Source of the DNA: Xanthomonas hortorum
GTDB taxonomy: Bacteria; Pseudomonadota; Gammaproteobacteria; Xanthomonadales; Xanthomonadaceae
Assembly: GCF_002940005.1 (NCBI RefSeq)
Contig: NZ_MDEF01000007.1
Strand: one strand, 5' to 3'
Length of the DNA stretch: 64,000 nucleotides
The notes below the pieces were generated by a model. That model had not been told where the DNA came from, made no database searches, and worked only from the letters and a program-made list of their open reading frames with translations. Both the position numbers and the translations under genes were made by a program. Each line of letters starts with the position of its first letter. Positions within the stretch are counted from its first letter, which is position 1. Shown piece by piece: positions 9,292 through 17,903 of the stretch.

Positions 9292-10026
9292 ATGCGTACC
9301 ACCTTCAAGCCGTTGTTGCTGGCCCTCTCGATCGCTGCCGGAACCGCCATGACCGCCCATGCTCAACCTGCGCCGAGCTACACCATTCCCAACGACGGCA
9401 CCTTGCTCAACGTGTCGGCCGAAGCGGAAGCCAAGCGCGTGCCGGACATCGCCACGCTGTCTGCCGGCGTGGTCACCCAGGCTGCCGACGGCAACGCCGC
9501 CATGCGCCAGAACGCCGAGCAGATGAACAAGGTGCTGGCCGCCGTCAAGGCCGCCGGCATCGCCGACAAGGATGTGCAGACCAGCGGCATCAATCTCAGC
9601 CCGCAGTACACCTACAAAGAAAACGAAGCGCCCAAGATCAACGGCTACCAGGCCAGCAACACGGTCAACCTCAAGGTCCGCGACATCACCCGCCTGGGCA
9701 AGGTGCTCGACGCCCTGGTCGCCCAGGGCGCCAACGACATCAACGGCCCCAGCTTCTCGATCGACCAGCCCGAGCCGGTCTACGACGAAGCACGCGTGGC
9801 CGCACTGAAGAAGGCCCAGGCCCGCGCCGACACCTACGCCAAGTCGCTCGGCCTGAAGGTGCGCCGCATCGTCAGCATCTCCGAAGGCCGCAGCGGTGGC
9901 GGCGTGCGCCCGATGATGATGGCCGCCTCGATGCGCTCGGCCAAGGTCGAGATGGACACCCCGGTCGCACCGGGCGAAAGCACGCTGTCGATCAACCTGG
10001 ATGTGACGTTCGAATTGGGGCGTTGA
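9292..10026 (+). CDS. SIMPL-domain (DUF541/YggE-like) periplasmic protein
   Basis: The 244-residue product has a clear Sec signal peptide with predicted cleavage after AHA near residue 24, then a single SIMPL/DUF541 domain as in E. coli YggE, which lowers oxidative stress by an unknown mechanism. The start is fixed by a good ribosome-binding site (AAGGAG at 9281-9286) before the ATG. It is monocistronic: the gene upstream is divergent and a strong terminator follows 35 bp after the stop. Confidence 0.88.
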   Translation: MRTTFKPLLLALSIAAGTAMTAHAQPAPSYTIPNDGTLLNVSAEAEAKRVPDIATLSAGVVTQAADGNAAMRQNAEQMNKVLAAVKAAGIADKDVQTSGINLSPQYTYKENEAPKINGYQASNTVNLKVRDITRLGKVLDALVAQGANDINGPSFSIDQPEPVYDEARVAALKKAQARADTYAKSLGLKVRRIVSISEGRSGGGVRPMMMAASMRSAKVEMDTPVAPGESTLSINLDVTFELGR

Positions 10027-10060
10027 CCGGATCGAAACCGAGCGTGATCTGATTTTTCTG

Positions 10061-10087
10061 ACTGCCCTCTCCTGAGGGCAGTTTTTT
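10061..10087 (+). terminator. Rho-independent terminator of the SIMPL gene
   Basis: A perfect 9-bp stem (ACTGCCCTC / GAGGGCAGT) with a TCCT loop followed by six T residues, starting 35 bp after the SIMPL stop. The rest of the 10027-10333 gap holds no recognisable gene; it ends in the ribosome-binding site of the next one. Confidence 0.92.
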
Positions 10088-10333
10088 ATTGGGAAAGCCG
10101 AAAATTCTGCTGCCTCGCCTTGGCGTGTCACCTGCAACGGCCTGTCGTCGTACGCGAGTCTGCCGCACCAGCCAAGCAGCCCGAATCGATACGCCCGGAG
10201 TCAATCGGCGAGCCATCGCCGGCGCTGCGAAATCACTTGTGTCCACACAAAGGTCGCGGTAAACCTACGTCACCGGATGGTGGTGTGCGTCCGGGTCGCG
10301 CTGGTCCGTTCCGCAGTTCCGTTGAGGAGGTGG

Positions 10334-11005
10334 ATGATGGTTCTCACGCAATCGCAGGTTTCTTCCCGATCCACAGGCATCGACACCTCGCGCGTTCTGG
10401 CGATGAGTACGGCCGTGGCGTTGCATTTGCTGGCCGGTGGGTTGTTGTTGATTCCGCTCTCTTACCGGGCGATTCCGCAGCAGTCCACGCCGAAAGAACG
10501 TTGGGTCATGCCGATCACCATTGCGACGCCGCCGCCACCGGTGTTCCCGATCGTGGTGAAGTTCAAGCCGCCGACTACGCATACACCGCCTGCCGTGGTG
10601 CCGGTGCAGGTGCAAACCCCGATGGTCAACCAGACCGCCGTGGTCGACAGCACACCGGTCGCCTTGCCCGCTGTCTCCGATGCCGTGTCTGACAGCGCTC
10701 CGGCCATTGCCGCACCCAGCGGCCCGGTCGAGGCAGGCCAACTGCAGTATCTGAGCTCACCGGCGCCGGGTTACCCGGTGGCCGCATTGCGTGCCGGGCA
10801 GCAAGGCACGGTGCTGCTACGCGTGTTGGTCGGTACCGATGGGCGCCCGACCGAAGTGAGCGTGCAGACTAGCAGCGGTCATCGCGCACTCGATCTGGCG
10901 GCGCGTAGCCAGGTGCTGCGCAGCTGGCGTTTCCAGCCGGCGATGCAGAACGGTCAAGCCGTGCAGGCGTATGGCTTGGTACCGGTGAGTTTTTCGTTGA
11001 ATTGA
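10334..11005 (+). CDS. TonB-family energy transducer-like protein
   Basis: A 223-residue protein with TonB architecture: a short cytoplasmic N-terminus, one transmembrane helix near residues 24-42 (ALHLLAGGLLLIPL), a Pro/Val-rich periplasmic linker, and a C-terminal TonB domain (YPVAALRAGQQGTVLLRVLV and VLRSWRFQPAMQNG). It would couple the proton gradient to outer-membrane receptors if paired with ExbB/ExbD, but no exbBD genes are adjacent. The frame extends upstream to 10277; the strong GAGGAGG at 10324-10330 places the start at ATG 10334 or the overlapping ATG 10337. The linker lacks the long Lys-Pro/Glu-Pro repeats of classical TonB, so its receptors are unknown. Confidence 0.85.
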   Translation: MMVLTQSQVSSRSTGIDTSRVLAMSTAVALHLLAGGLLLIPLSYRAIPQQSTPKERWVMPITIATPPPPVFPIVVKFKPPTTHTPPAVVPVQVQTPMVNQTAVVDSTPVALPAVSDAVSDSAPAIAAPSGPVEAGQLQYLSSPAPGYPVAALRAGQQGTVLLRVLVGTDGRPTEVSVQTSSGHRALDLAARSQVLRSWRFQPAMQNGQAVQAYGLVPVSFSLN

Positions 11006-11016
11006 GTGAGTCTGGA

Positions 11017-11047
11017 ATGCGGCGACTCGGCCTTCGAGTCGCCGCAT
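11017..11047. terminator. Strong hairpin between convergent tonB-like gene and rlmH
   Basis: A perfect 13-bp stem (ATGCGGCGACTCG / CGAGTCGCCGCAT) with a GCCTT loop, 11 bp after the tonB-like stop and also downstream of rlmH. There is no T tract on either side, so it is a candidate bidirectional hairpin barrier rather than a classical intrinsic terminator. Confidence 0.5.
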
Positions 11048-11256
11048 ACAAGCAGTGCGCCACATCAGACCGGCATGGAAGCGCTCTGGGAGCAGGTGCT
11101 CGTGCAATGAATTTCCAATTGTCGGGCACAGCCTCCTGACAAGTGCTCGCGATGCAATGTCAGCAGCACACACGATTCAATGCAGCGGTGACCTGCTGGT
11201 CACCACGACAGGCAACAGCAGCGGCTATTGGCACACCGCAAAACCTTGCTCATCAC

Positions 11257-11727
11257 TCACGCGCGGTGATACGGATGATTGGCCAGCATCGCCGCAGCGC
11301 GATACAGCTGCTCGGCGACGATCAGGCGCACCAGCATGTGCGGCAGGGTCAACGGGCCGATCGACCAGCTTTCGCTGGCGGTTTTCAGCACATCGGCGGC
11401 GTGACCTTCGGGGCCGCCGATCAGAAACGCCAGATCGCGGCCCTGCCCGCGCCAGTGCTCCATGCGTTGGGCGAGCTGTTCTGAACTCAGCGGGCGACCC
11501 GGGATATCGAGCGCCACCACGTAGGCGTTTTTGGGCAGCGCGGCGAGCACGCGGCGGCCTTCGTCGTCGGTGGCACGTTGCGCGTCGCGGCCCTTGCCGC
11601 GCAGGCCGGGTTCGATCTCGACCAGCTCCAATGGCATCCAGTGCGAAAGACGTTTCTGATATTCGGCAAAGCCCTGCGCCACCCAGGCCGGTGCGCGCTC
11701 GCCGGTAGCGATGAGTCGGCATTTCAT
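11257..11727 (-). CDS. rlmH: 23S rRNA (pseudouridine1915-N3)-methyltransferase RlmH
   Basis: A SPOUT-class methyltransferase that methylates pseudouridine 1915 in helix 69 of 23S rRNA on assembled 70S ribosomes, using S-adenosylmethionine. The 156-residue product has the typical length, the SAM-binding knot FLIGGPEGH, and the C-terminal LPHMLVRLIVAEQLYRA. ATG 11727 is preferred to the in-frame GTG three bases upstream. It is usually next to rsfS; here the two are separated by phoX and a J-domain-like gene. Confidence 0.97.
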   Translation of the reverse strand: MKCRLIATGERAPAWVAQGFAEYQKRLSHWMPLELVEIEPGLRGKGRDAQRATDDEGRRVLAALPKNAYVVALDIPGRPLSSEQLAQRMEHWRGQGRDLAFLIGGPEGHAADVLKTASESWSIGPLTLPHMLVRLIVAEQLYRAAAMLANHPYHRA

Positions 11728-11848
11728 CACGACATGATATCCGCGTCACAGCCCGGGCATCGGAACCAGGTCGATCACAGCGGTGTCATGGTGCGGTTAC
11801 AGCGGGCATCTAGCGTCGGCGCACTACCCAGCCAGCAGGAGTCGTTCG

Positions 11849-13390
11849 ATGCCGATTTTCGATCCCGCCCGCCGCCAGGTGCTCAAGGGCAGCGCCGCCG
11901 TGATGGCCGCCGGTGCGCTTGGCAGCTTGAGCGCGCTGCAATCGCGCCAGGCCCAGGCCGCCACCAGCACCTCGCCACCGTTGCAGCTGGCACCCGTGCC
12001 CAGCCGCTATGGCCCGCTCGCCCCGGTCGCCGACCAGAGCACCGGGTTGCCGCTGCTGCAGCTGCCGCGCGGTTTCAGCTACCGCTCGTTCGGCTGGAGC
12101 GGCGATCGCATGGACGACGGCCAGCCCTGCCCCGACCGTCACGACGGCATGGCCGTGGTCGGCCTGCGTCGGCCCGACTGGCGCCCCGGCAGCGACCCGC
12201 TGCGCGGTCTGGAATATGTGCTGATCCGCAACCACGAGCGCGGCGCGACCACCCCGTTCCGCGCACCAGCCATGTACGACACCGGCATCGTCAGCGGCAC
12301 CCAACTGGCCGGTGGCGGCACCACCACGTTGAGCTACGGTCGCCGCGGTTGGGGCAGCCTGGAGCCGAGCCTGGGCGGCACGCTGGTCAACTGCGCCGGC
12401 GGCCCCACGCCGTGGGGCACCTGGCTGAGCTGCGAGGAGATCAAGACCAATGCAGTGTCCAGCACCGGCCGCAAGCACGGCTACGTGTTCGAAGTGGACC
12501 CGGACAGCCAGCGCACCACCGGCCGGCCGCTGGTCGGGCTGGGCCGCTTCAGCCATGAGGCGGTGGCGATCGATCCGCGCACCGGCATCGTCTATCTCAC
12601 CGAAGACGACCGCAACAAGGCCGGCCTGTATCGCTTCATCCCCAACGACCGTCGCGGCCGCAATGGCTCACTGGAAAATGGCGGCCGGCTGCAGGCCGCA
12701 CGCGTGCGCGGGCGGCGCAATGCCGACCTCACCGTCGCCAGCATCGGCCAGCAGTTTCAGCTGGAATGGGTGGATATTTCCGAGCCCGATCTGGATGGCA
12801 TTGCCGCACCGACAGGCTTCCCGGATATCGGCGCCAACGACACCCTGAGCGGTCCGTTCGCGCAGGCCTGGGCAGACGGCGCGTTGCGCATGAGCCGCGG
12901 CGAAGGCATCTGGTACAGCTACGGCAAACTCTTCATCGTCGACACCAGCACCGGCGTGGATGCACAGGGCCGCCGCGGTTACGGCAACGGCGCGGTATGG
13001 GTGCTTGATCTTTTCACGCAACGCTTGAGCGCACTGTTCGTCAGCGGCAACCAGCTGGCCGCGCACAACCCGGACAACGTCACCGTCAGCGCGCGCGGTG
13101 GCGTGGTGCTGTGCGAAGACGGTGGGGAGAGTCCGGACGAATATGGTCCCGGCGCGCGCCTGCTCGGCCTCACCCGTGGCGGCGAATCGTTCTATCTGGC
13201 CAAGAACAACGTACAGCTGACGTCGCAGCAGATCGCCGATGCCGGCAAGACCATTGCCGAAGGCGATTACCGCGACACCGAGTTCTGCGGCGCCTGCTGG
13301 GATCCGCTGGCGCGCACCTTGTTCGTCAACATCCAGACGCCGGGCATCACCCTGGCGATCACCGGGCCGTGGGAACGCGGTCCGTTGTGA
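11849..13390 (+). CDS. PhoX-type (DUF839) Tat-exported phosphatase
   Basis: A 513-residue protein with a twin-arginine signal near the N-terminus (RRQVLKGSAAVMAAGALG, residues 9-26) and a DUF839/PhoX beta-propeller. PhoX enzymes are periplasmic calcium- and iron-dependent alkaline phosphatases that release phosphate from organic esters. The family segments NHERGATT, CAGGPTPWGTWLSCEE, EAVAIDPRTGIVYLTEDD and CWDPLARTLFVNIQTPG are all present. The frame is open upstream, but the ATG at 11849 sits directly before the Tat motif. No Pho box was identified in the 120-bp divergent gap with rlmH. Some members may not be phosphatases. Confidence 0.9.
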   Translation: MPIFDPARRQVLKGSAAVMAAGALGSLSALQSRQAQAATSTSPPLQLAPVPSRYGPLAPVADQSTGLPLLQLPRGFSYRSFGWSGDRMDDGQPCPDRHDGMAVVGLRRPDWRPGSDPLRGLEYVLIRNHERGATTPFRAPAMYDTGIVSGTQLAGGGTTTLSYGRRGWGSLEPSLGGTLVNCAGGPTPWGTWLSCEEIKTNAVSSTGRKHGYVFEVDPDSQRTTGRPLVGLGRFSHEAVAIDPRTGIVYLTEDDRNKAGLYRFIPNDRRGRNGSLENGGRLQAARVRGRRNADLTVASIGQQFQLEWVDISEPDLDGIAAPTGFPDIGANDTLSGPFAQAWADGALRMSRGEGIWYSYGKLFIVDTSTGVDAQGRRGYGNGAVWVLDLFTQRLSALFVSGNQLAAHNPDNVTVSARGGVVLCEDGGESPDEYGPGARLLGLTRGGESFYLAKNNVQLTSQQIADAGKTIAEGDYRDTEFCGACWDPLARTLFVNIQTPGITLAITGPWERGPL

Positions 13391-13478
13391 GCCTGCTGTC
13401 GTGGGCCTGCAATCGGGAGCCTGCCTGTTGTAGGCCGGTTTTTATAAGCTGGCCTATATAAGAAATTAGCCCAGGCCA

Positions 13479-13514
13479 CCGCTGCCGAACGGACAAGCAG
13501 CCGTTCGGCAGTGG
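13479..13514. repeat. Inverted repeat downstream of phoX
   Basis: Two 14-nt arms around an 8-nt loop in the 269-bp gap between the convergent phoX and J-domain-like genes. The arms centre on CTGCCGAACGG / CCGTTCGGCAG with one mismatch that can wobble-pair. No T tract follows. I see no gene in the rest of this gap. Confidence 0.45.
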
Positions 13515-13659
13515 CATCGACCCAGCAGCTGGCACAGTGCCGTGCATGCACTCGCCTCATCTGCACAACGGGCAGCGTCTCCGACCGAGGCTGCGCACAG
13601 CACGCGCGCTCACCAGCAGCGGCCTGCGTGCAACCTGAAAACCACGCTCAGTCCCGTGA

Positions 13660-14775
13660 TCAGAACCAGGGCGCGTCTTGCGCGCTCGACATGGCGCGCT
13701 GCAATTTCAGCCAGCGCTTGAGCGATTGCGGGTCGGCCAGTTCGCGCAGGCCCTGCCGCGCTTCCATCAGATCGTCTTCGACGTCGCGCTTGAGTTGCGC
13801 CATCAATTTGCTCAGCCGCTCGGGCTTGAGCCGCGACGGCAGGTCCAGACCATATTCCGCGCAAAAGTCCTCCGACTGCTGCAGGACCTGCTGCTGCAAC
13901 TCCTTGCACTGCCGGTCGAGTTCGCGGTTGTAATCCTGCAGCCGCGCCGCGCTCATCGCATCCACACCTTGCGCGTCCAGCAGACCGATCTCGGCCTGCA
14001 GTTCGAGCAGGCCGAGCAGATCGCCGGCCTTGTAGGCCGCATTGAGCCGTTGCATCAGGATGGTGCGCGAGGCGTGGTCGTCGGGGTCCTTGGCGCGATC
14101 CGGATGCAGATTGCCGGCCAGCTTGCGGTACAACTCGCGCAACGGTGGCGGCTCGGCATTCTCGGCAACCGCTTTTTTCTCGGCACGCTTGCGGCGCTGG
14201 GTGTTGCGCTGTTGTTGTTGCGCGTGTTCCTGCTCGAGCCGCTCGCTGACACGGTCGAAGAGTTCTTCGGGCGATTCGATGCCGTCCAGTTCGTCGGCAT
14301 CCAGCCCATAGGCATGGCCGAGAATCTGCTTCATCAGTTCATCGGATTCGGAGACTTCCTGGTCGTAGCCGACCGCGCTATGGCGATCGTAGATCGGCCG
14401 CAGCGCCTCGTGCCCCGATTCGATCAGCGGGCCGGCGATATCGCATAGCAGCTCGGACAGAAACGCACGGTCGGCCTTGCTCAACTTGACCGTGGCATGC
14501 GCTCGATCGAGTTCCTCGACCAGCGCGACATCGGCCGCGCGCCGATGATCGAGCAAGGGCTGCAGCTCGGTCTCATAGCGCTCGCGCCAACGCGTGAGCG
14601 CCGTTTGCCAGGCTTGCAGTTCGTTGCGATGACGCTCCAGATCGCGCAGCAAGCGGTCGAAGCGTTTGCGCGCCGGCGACACCGGCTGCGCGGCGGCCTG
14701 CGCCGGCTGGCTGCGCAGTTGCTGCAGCGCCGGCGAGGCAGGTGTCTCTGTCTGAGCTTGGGATTTTCTGGCCAT
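13660..14775 (-). CDS. J-domain-like protein of unknown role
   Basis: A 371-residue cytosolic protein with a coiled-coil-rich N-terminal two thirds and a J-domain-like segment near residues 212-250 (LRELYRKLAGNLHPDRAKD, HPD at 224-226). The HPD tripeptide is the signature with which J proteins stimulate DnaK-type Hsp70 ATPase. There is no Gly/Phe linker or zinc-finger region, so it is not DnaJ itself. A Gln- and Lys/Arg-rich stretch (186-205) precedes the J segment. It starts 12 bp after the rsfS stop on the same strand and so is probably co-transcribed with the rsfS gene. Client and partner are unknown. Confidence 0.75.
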   Translation of the reverse strand: MARKSQAQTETPASPALQQLRSQPAQAAAQPVSPARKRFDRLLRDLERHRNELQAWQTALTRWRERYETELQPLLDHRRAADVALVEELDRAHATVKLSKADRAFLSELLCDIAGPLIESGHEALRPIYDRHSAVGYDQEVSESDELMKQILGHAYGLDADELDGIESPEELFDRVSERLEQEHAQQQQRNTQRRKRAEKKAVAENAEPPPLRELYRKLAGNLHPDRAKDPDDHASRTILMQRLNAAYKAGDLLGLLELQAEIGLLDAQGVDAMSAARLQDYNRELDRQCKELQQQVLQQSEDFCAEYGLDLPSRLKPERLSKLMAQLKRDVEDDLMEARQGLRELADPQSLKRWLKLQRAMSSAQDAPWF

Positions 14776-14787
14776 ACCGTGGGTCAG

Positions 14788-15207
14788 TTATTCCTCGGGA
14801 TCGGCATCCACATCGTCCGGACGCTGGTCGCCTACGGTCCACAGGCGCTCCAGCGCGTAGAACTCGCGCACGCGCGGCAGCATCACGTGGACCACCACAT
14901 CGCCCAGGTCGACCAGCACCCATTCGGCTTCGCGCTCGCCTTCCACGCCCAGCGGCATCACATCCAGACGCTTGGCGAACTTGACGACTTCTTCGGCGAT
15001 CGACTTGACGTGGCGGGTCGAGGTGCCCGAGGCAACCACCATGTAATCGCAGACGCTGGACTTGCCACGCACATCGATTTCGACCACGTCCTTGGCTTTC
15101 AGCTCCTCCACGGCCTCGCGCACGGTGGCCAGCAGGGCCGGCACGGACGGCGGCGGGTTCGGAATGGAGGTCTTGATGACTTGGGCTTGGGTGGTCAAAG
15201 CGGGCAA
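14788..15207 (-). CDS. rsfS: Ribosomal silencing factor RsfS
   Basis: RsfS binds ribosomal protein uL14 and blocks 50S-30S joining when nutrients are short. The product is about 139 residues with the family core KAKDVVEIDVRGKSSVCDYMVVASGTSTRH, read as consecutive short blocks, and VEGEREAEWVLVDLGDVVVHV. No ATG is available: the choices are TTG at 15207 or TTG at 15198 (MTTQAQVIKTS); the second is equally plausible, and neither has a strong ribosome-binding site. It lies just downstream of nadD, the usual arrangement. Confidence 0.92.
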   Translation of the reverse strand: MPALTTQAQVIKTSIPNPPPSVPALLATVREAVEELKAKDVVEIDVRGKSSVCDYMVVASGTSTRHVKSIAEEVVKFAKRLDVMPLGVEGEREAEWVLVDLGDVVVHVMLPRVREFYALERLWTVGDQRPDDVDADPEE

Positions 15208-15255
15208 CTCGATGGAATTAGCGTGAATTATAGGCTGGTCCGGCCGGATGCGTGT

Positions 15256-16086
15256 TCAGCTAGACGGATGCGCGCTGCCGTAGAGGCGTTCCCGCGCGAT
15301 AAACGCTGCCACCGACGGCGGCACCAGTGCCTGCCAGTCGCCGCCGGTGGCGATGCGCGAACGCACCGCGCTGGCCGATTCGCCGCGCAACGGCTGATGC
15401 AACCGCCACAGGCGGCCGGCCGGGGTGGTGCCCAGCTCGCTGGCGCCGGCAGCCCATCTGCCCTGCACTGCCTGGGCAAGCTGCGGCGCCTCGGCCAGAT
15501 CCAGCGGCACGCCTGGACGCTCGGCAACGACGAAATGCGCCAGCTCGAACAGCGCCTCCCACCGATGCCAGCTGCTCAGGCCGACAAAGGCATCGGCGCC
15601 CAGCAACCAGGCGATCGGCGTCGCAGGGCCGAGTTCGGCGCGCAGTTCGCGCAAGGTATCGACGGTGTAGGACGGTGCACCGCCCTGGCTGGCGCGGCGT
15701 AGCTCGCGGGTGTCCAGCACCAGCCCGGGCGTGTCGGCGAGCGCCAGTTTCAGCATGCGTGCGCGCTGCGCGGCAGTGGCGCCGGGTGCGGGGCGATGCG
15801 GCGGGTCGGCGGCTGGCACCAGATGCACGAGGGCGCCCAGTTCGTCGCGCGCGGCGCAGGCGATGGCGAGGTGGCCCAGGTGGATCGGGTCGAAGGTGCC
15901 GCCGTAGTAGAGGTGGAGCCGGGATTGGGGATTGGGGATTGGGGATTCGGCAGAGCGAGGTTCCAGCGCTGCGGACTGGGGATCGGCGTCTGGGGAGATG
16001 GGAACAGCGGCGGCCTCAGTGGCAGTTGTCTGCGCTTGCTGGTTCGGGATTGCGATGTTCTGAGCCTTCAGGGTCCCGGTCTCCAC
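15256..16086 (-). CDS. nadD: Nicotinate-nucleotide adenylyltransferase NadD, start uncertain
   Basis: Transfers AMP from ATP to nicotinate mononucleotide in NAD synthesis. The core begins at about position 15915 with YYGGTFDPIHLGHLAIA, which holds the nucleotidyltransferase (T/H)xGH motif, and ends normally with ESASAVRSRIATG (SSTxIR-like). There is no ATG, GTG or TTG between the core and GTG 16086; the intervening 57 codons include a run of GATTGGG repeats (15920-15950) read as PIPNPQ. Either the protein carries an unusual repeat-derived N-terminal extension (276 residues in total) or a non-canonical codon such as CTG is used near the core. GTG 16086 is 33 bp after the holA stop, so co-transcription is likely. 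Confidence 0.85.
   Translation of the reverse strand: METGTLKAQNIAIPNQQAQTTATEAAAVPISPDADPQSAALEPRSAESPIPNPQSRLHLYYGGTFDPIHLGHLAIACAARDELGALVHLVPAADPPHRPAPGATAAQRARMLKLALADTPGLVLDTRELRRASQGGAPSYTVDTLRELRAELGPATPIAWLLGADAFVGLSSWHRWEALFELAHFVVAERPGVPLDLAEAPQLAQAVQGRWAAGASELGTTPAGRLWRLHQPLRGESASAVRSRIATGGDWQALVPPSVAAFIARERLYGSAHPSS
15920..15950. repeat. GATTGGG heptamer tract inside the nadD 5' region
   Basis: Three and a half units of GGGATTG followed by GGGATTC. It lies in the presumed N-terminal coding or leader region of nadD, immediately before the conserved YYGGTFDP sequence. Change in copy number that is not a multiple of three would shift any frame starting upstream. Confidence 0.8.
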
Positions 16087-16118
16087 CTTCTGGCCTGCAG
16101 TCCCCACATCCACCGCTT

Positions 16119-17147
16119 TCACACCAGCAATCTCACCGCACGCGCTTCGGCCACTGCCACCAGCAGACGTTCCAGGCCGACCCAGGCGTCGCCGTCGGCG
16201 CGGCCTTTGGCCATGCGATCGACCAGCCCGGCTTCGGCGACGAAGCGTTCCCAGCGGCGCGGTTCGGGGTGCCGTTGCAGCGCGCGCTTGAACGGGGCCT
16301 GGCGCGATTCCCACAGGCCTTGCGCCTTCATTTCGGCGGCGAGGTTGCCGCCATTTGCCTGCACTTTCGCCAGCGATGCGGTACGCAGCAGTTCCTTGAT
16401 CAGGATCGGCATCAGTGCGGCCACCGCTTCGCCTTCGGCGCGCAGGCCGGCAAGCATGCGGATCACTGCCGCCGGCTGCCCGGAGAAGGTGGTTTCGGCC
16501 AGCCGGAACACGTCGTAGCGGGCAGCATCGGCAACCAGCGACTCCATTGCCTCCAGGTCCAGCACCTTGCCGTCGGCCAGCAGTACCAGCTTGTCGATTT
16601 CCTGCGCGGCGGCGAGCAGATTGCCCTCCACCCGCTCGCTCAGGCGCTGCACCGCGGCAGCGTCCGCACGCAGGCCGTGGCTGCGCAGGCGGCGCTCGAT
16701 CCAGTCGGACAATTCGTGCGGCTTGATCGCCCAGGCCACCGAAATGGTACCGATGCGGCCGACCGCATCGGCCCACTTGCCCTGGTGCGCCTTGCTCCAG
16801 TCGTTGGCGGTGATCAGCAACACCACGTCCGGCGGCGGATTGGCGCAGAAGCGGGTGATGACATCGGCACCGTCCTTGCCCGGCTTGCCGCTGGGCAGGC
16901 GTATTTCCACCAGCCGGCGCGGACTGAACAGGCTGGGCGCGTTGAAGGTCGCATCCAGCTGGTTCCAGTCGAACTCGCGGCCATCGGCGTCGAAGACTTC
17001 GCGTTCGCCAATGCCTTCGGCGCGCGCTCGGGCGCGCACCGCATCGGCCGCCTCCAGCACGCGCAGCGTCTCGGGGCCGGCGATCAGATAGACCGGCTGC
17101 AACGGCTGGTTGGACTGGCCGGCAAGCTGCTCGGGGCGGAGTTCCAT
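16119..17147 (-). CDS. holA: DNA polymerase III subunit delta
   Basis: The delta subunit of the clamp loader opens the beta sliding clamp during replication. The 342-residue product has the family N-terminus (PVYLIAGPETLRVLEAADAV), the central region (WIERRLRSHGLRADAAAVQRL and EGNLLAAAQEIDKL) and a C-terminal helical collar domain. ATG 17147 is 21 bp after the lptE stop on the same strand, giving the usual lptE-holA-nadD order. Confidence 0.95.
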   Translation of the reverse strand: MELRPEQLAGQSNQPLQPVYLIAGPETLRVLEAADAVRARARAEGIGEREVFDADGREFDWNQLDATFNAPSLFSPRRLVEIRLPSGKPGKDGADVITRFCANPPPDVVLLITANDWSKAHQGKWADAVGRIGTISVAWAIKPHELSDWIERRLRSHGLRADAAAVQRLSERVEGNLLAAAQEIDKLVLLADGKVLDLEAMESLVADAARYDVFRLAETTFSGQPAAVIRMLAGLRAEGEAVAALMPILIKELLRTASLAKVQANGGNLAAEMKAQGLWESRQAPFKRALQRHPEPRRWERFVAEAGLVDRMAKGRADGDAWVGLERLLVAVAEARAVRLLV

Positions 17148-17168
17148 GACTGCGAGCGCGCGCGACGC

Positions 17169-17804
17169 TTAGTTTTTCGACGCAGGCGGCAACGCCGCCG
17201 GCACGCTCGACTCAGGCGTGGTCGGCTGCACTGGCGGCGTGGGAGCCTGCGGCAGCGGCGCGGTCGGCGTGCTTTCCAGCGTCTCGCCACGCTGCACGCG
17301 TGCGCGCACCACGCTGTCGATACGACGCAGGATCGAGGCCGACATGTCCTTGCGCAATTCGTCGGCAAGGATCTCGCGCTCGGTCGCTGTACCGGTGGCG
17401 TCCACCGGCGGCGACACGTAGTCGCGCGACAGCTCGATCACCTGCTGCGGCACCAGCACCGCGCCATTGGCAGTGGTGACGGTGAAGATGGCGGCGTAGC
17501 GCAGGCTGTATTCCTGCGCACGACCCTGGCTGTCGATGGCGATCGGCAGATCGCCCCAGCGCTCGGACAACACCTGCACCTGCGCAAAGCCGGTCTTGGC
17601 GTCTTCGTCGGCCAGGGTGGCGCCGGCAGCCTTGAGGCCACGCCGAAGCAACTTGGCCAGCTCGCTGTACTGCACTGCAGACTGCACCTTGACCGCTGGC
17701 GTGTCCGGCGGCAACGCCAGCGAATTGCGCAGATGGAAGCCGCAGGCGGTGAGGCTCGAGACGAGCACGAGGGACGCAGCGAAGGCAGTAGGAAATCGAA
17801 TCAT
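17169..17804 (-). CDS. lptE: LPS-assembly lipoprotein LptE
   Basis: An outer-membrane lipoprotein that plugs the LptD barrel and helps insert lipopolysaccharide. The 211-residue product has a lipoprotein signal with lipobox LTAC (Cys21) followed by GFHLRN, which is the LptE hallmark, and a Pro/Thr-rich C-terminal tail longer than in E. coli. ATG 17804 is chosen over the GTG two codons upstream. It lies between leuS and holA as in most gammaproteobacteria, but a 286-bp gap separates it from leuS. Confidence 0.93.
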   Translation of the reverse strand: MIRFPTAFAASLVLVSSLTACGFHLRNSLALPPDTPAVKVQSAVQYSELAKLLRRGLKAAGATLADEDAKTGFAQVQVLSERWGDLPIAIDSQGRAQEYSLRYAAIFTVTTANGAVLVPQQVIELSRDYVSPPVDATGTATEREILADELRKDMSASILRRIDSVVRARVQRGETLESTPTAPLPQAPTPPVQPTTPESSVPAALPPASKN

Positions 17805-17884
17805 GGGCACAGTCTGGATGAGCGCCCCGGCGGCGGCAACAGGCGGCTAGCCTGACCGACACCGCGTGAATGGGGCTTGAGAGC

Positions 17885-17903
17885 GCCGCAGTAAAACTGC
17901 GGC
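17885..17903. other. Small hairpin in the leuS-lptE gap
   Basis: An 8-bp stem GCCGCAGT/ACTGCGGC with an AAA loop in the 286-bp gap between leuS and lptE. No T tract follows. It might slow transcription between the two genes or protect an mRNA end. Nothing else was recognised in the gap. Confidence 0.35.

Noticed and set aside
15327..17855. An 842-codon + strand open frame across nadD, holA and lptE
   Set aside because: Spans three well-supported genes on the other strand, which makes it a shadow.
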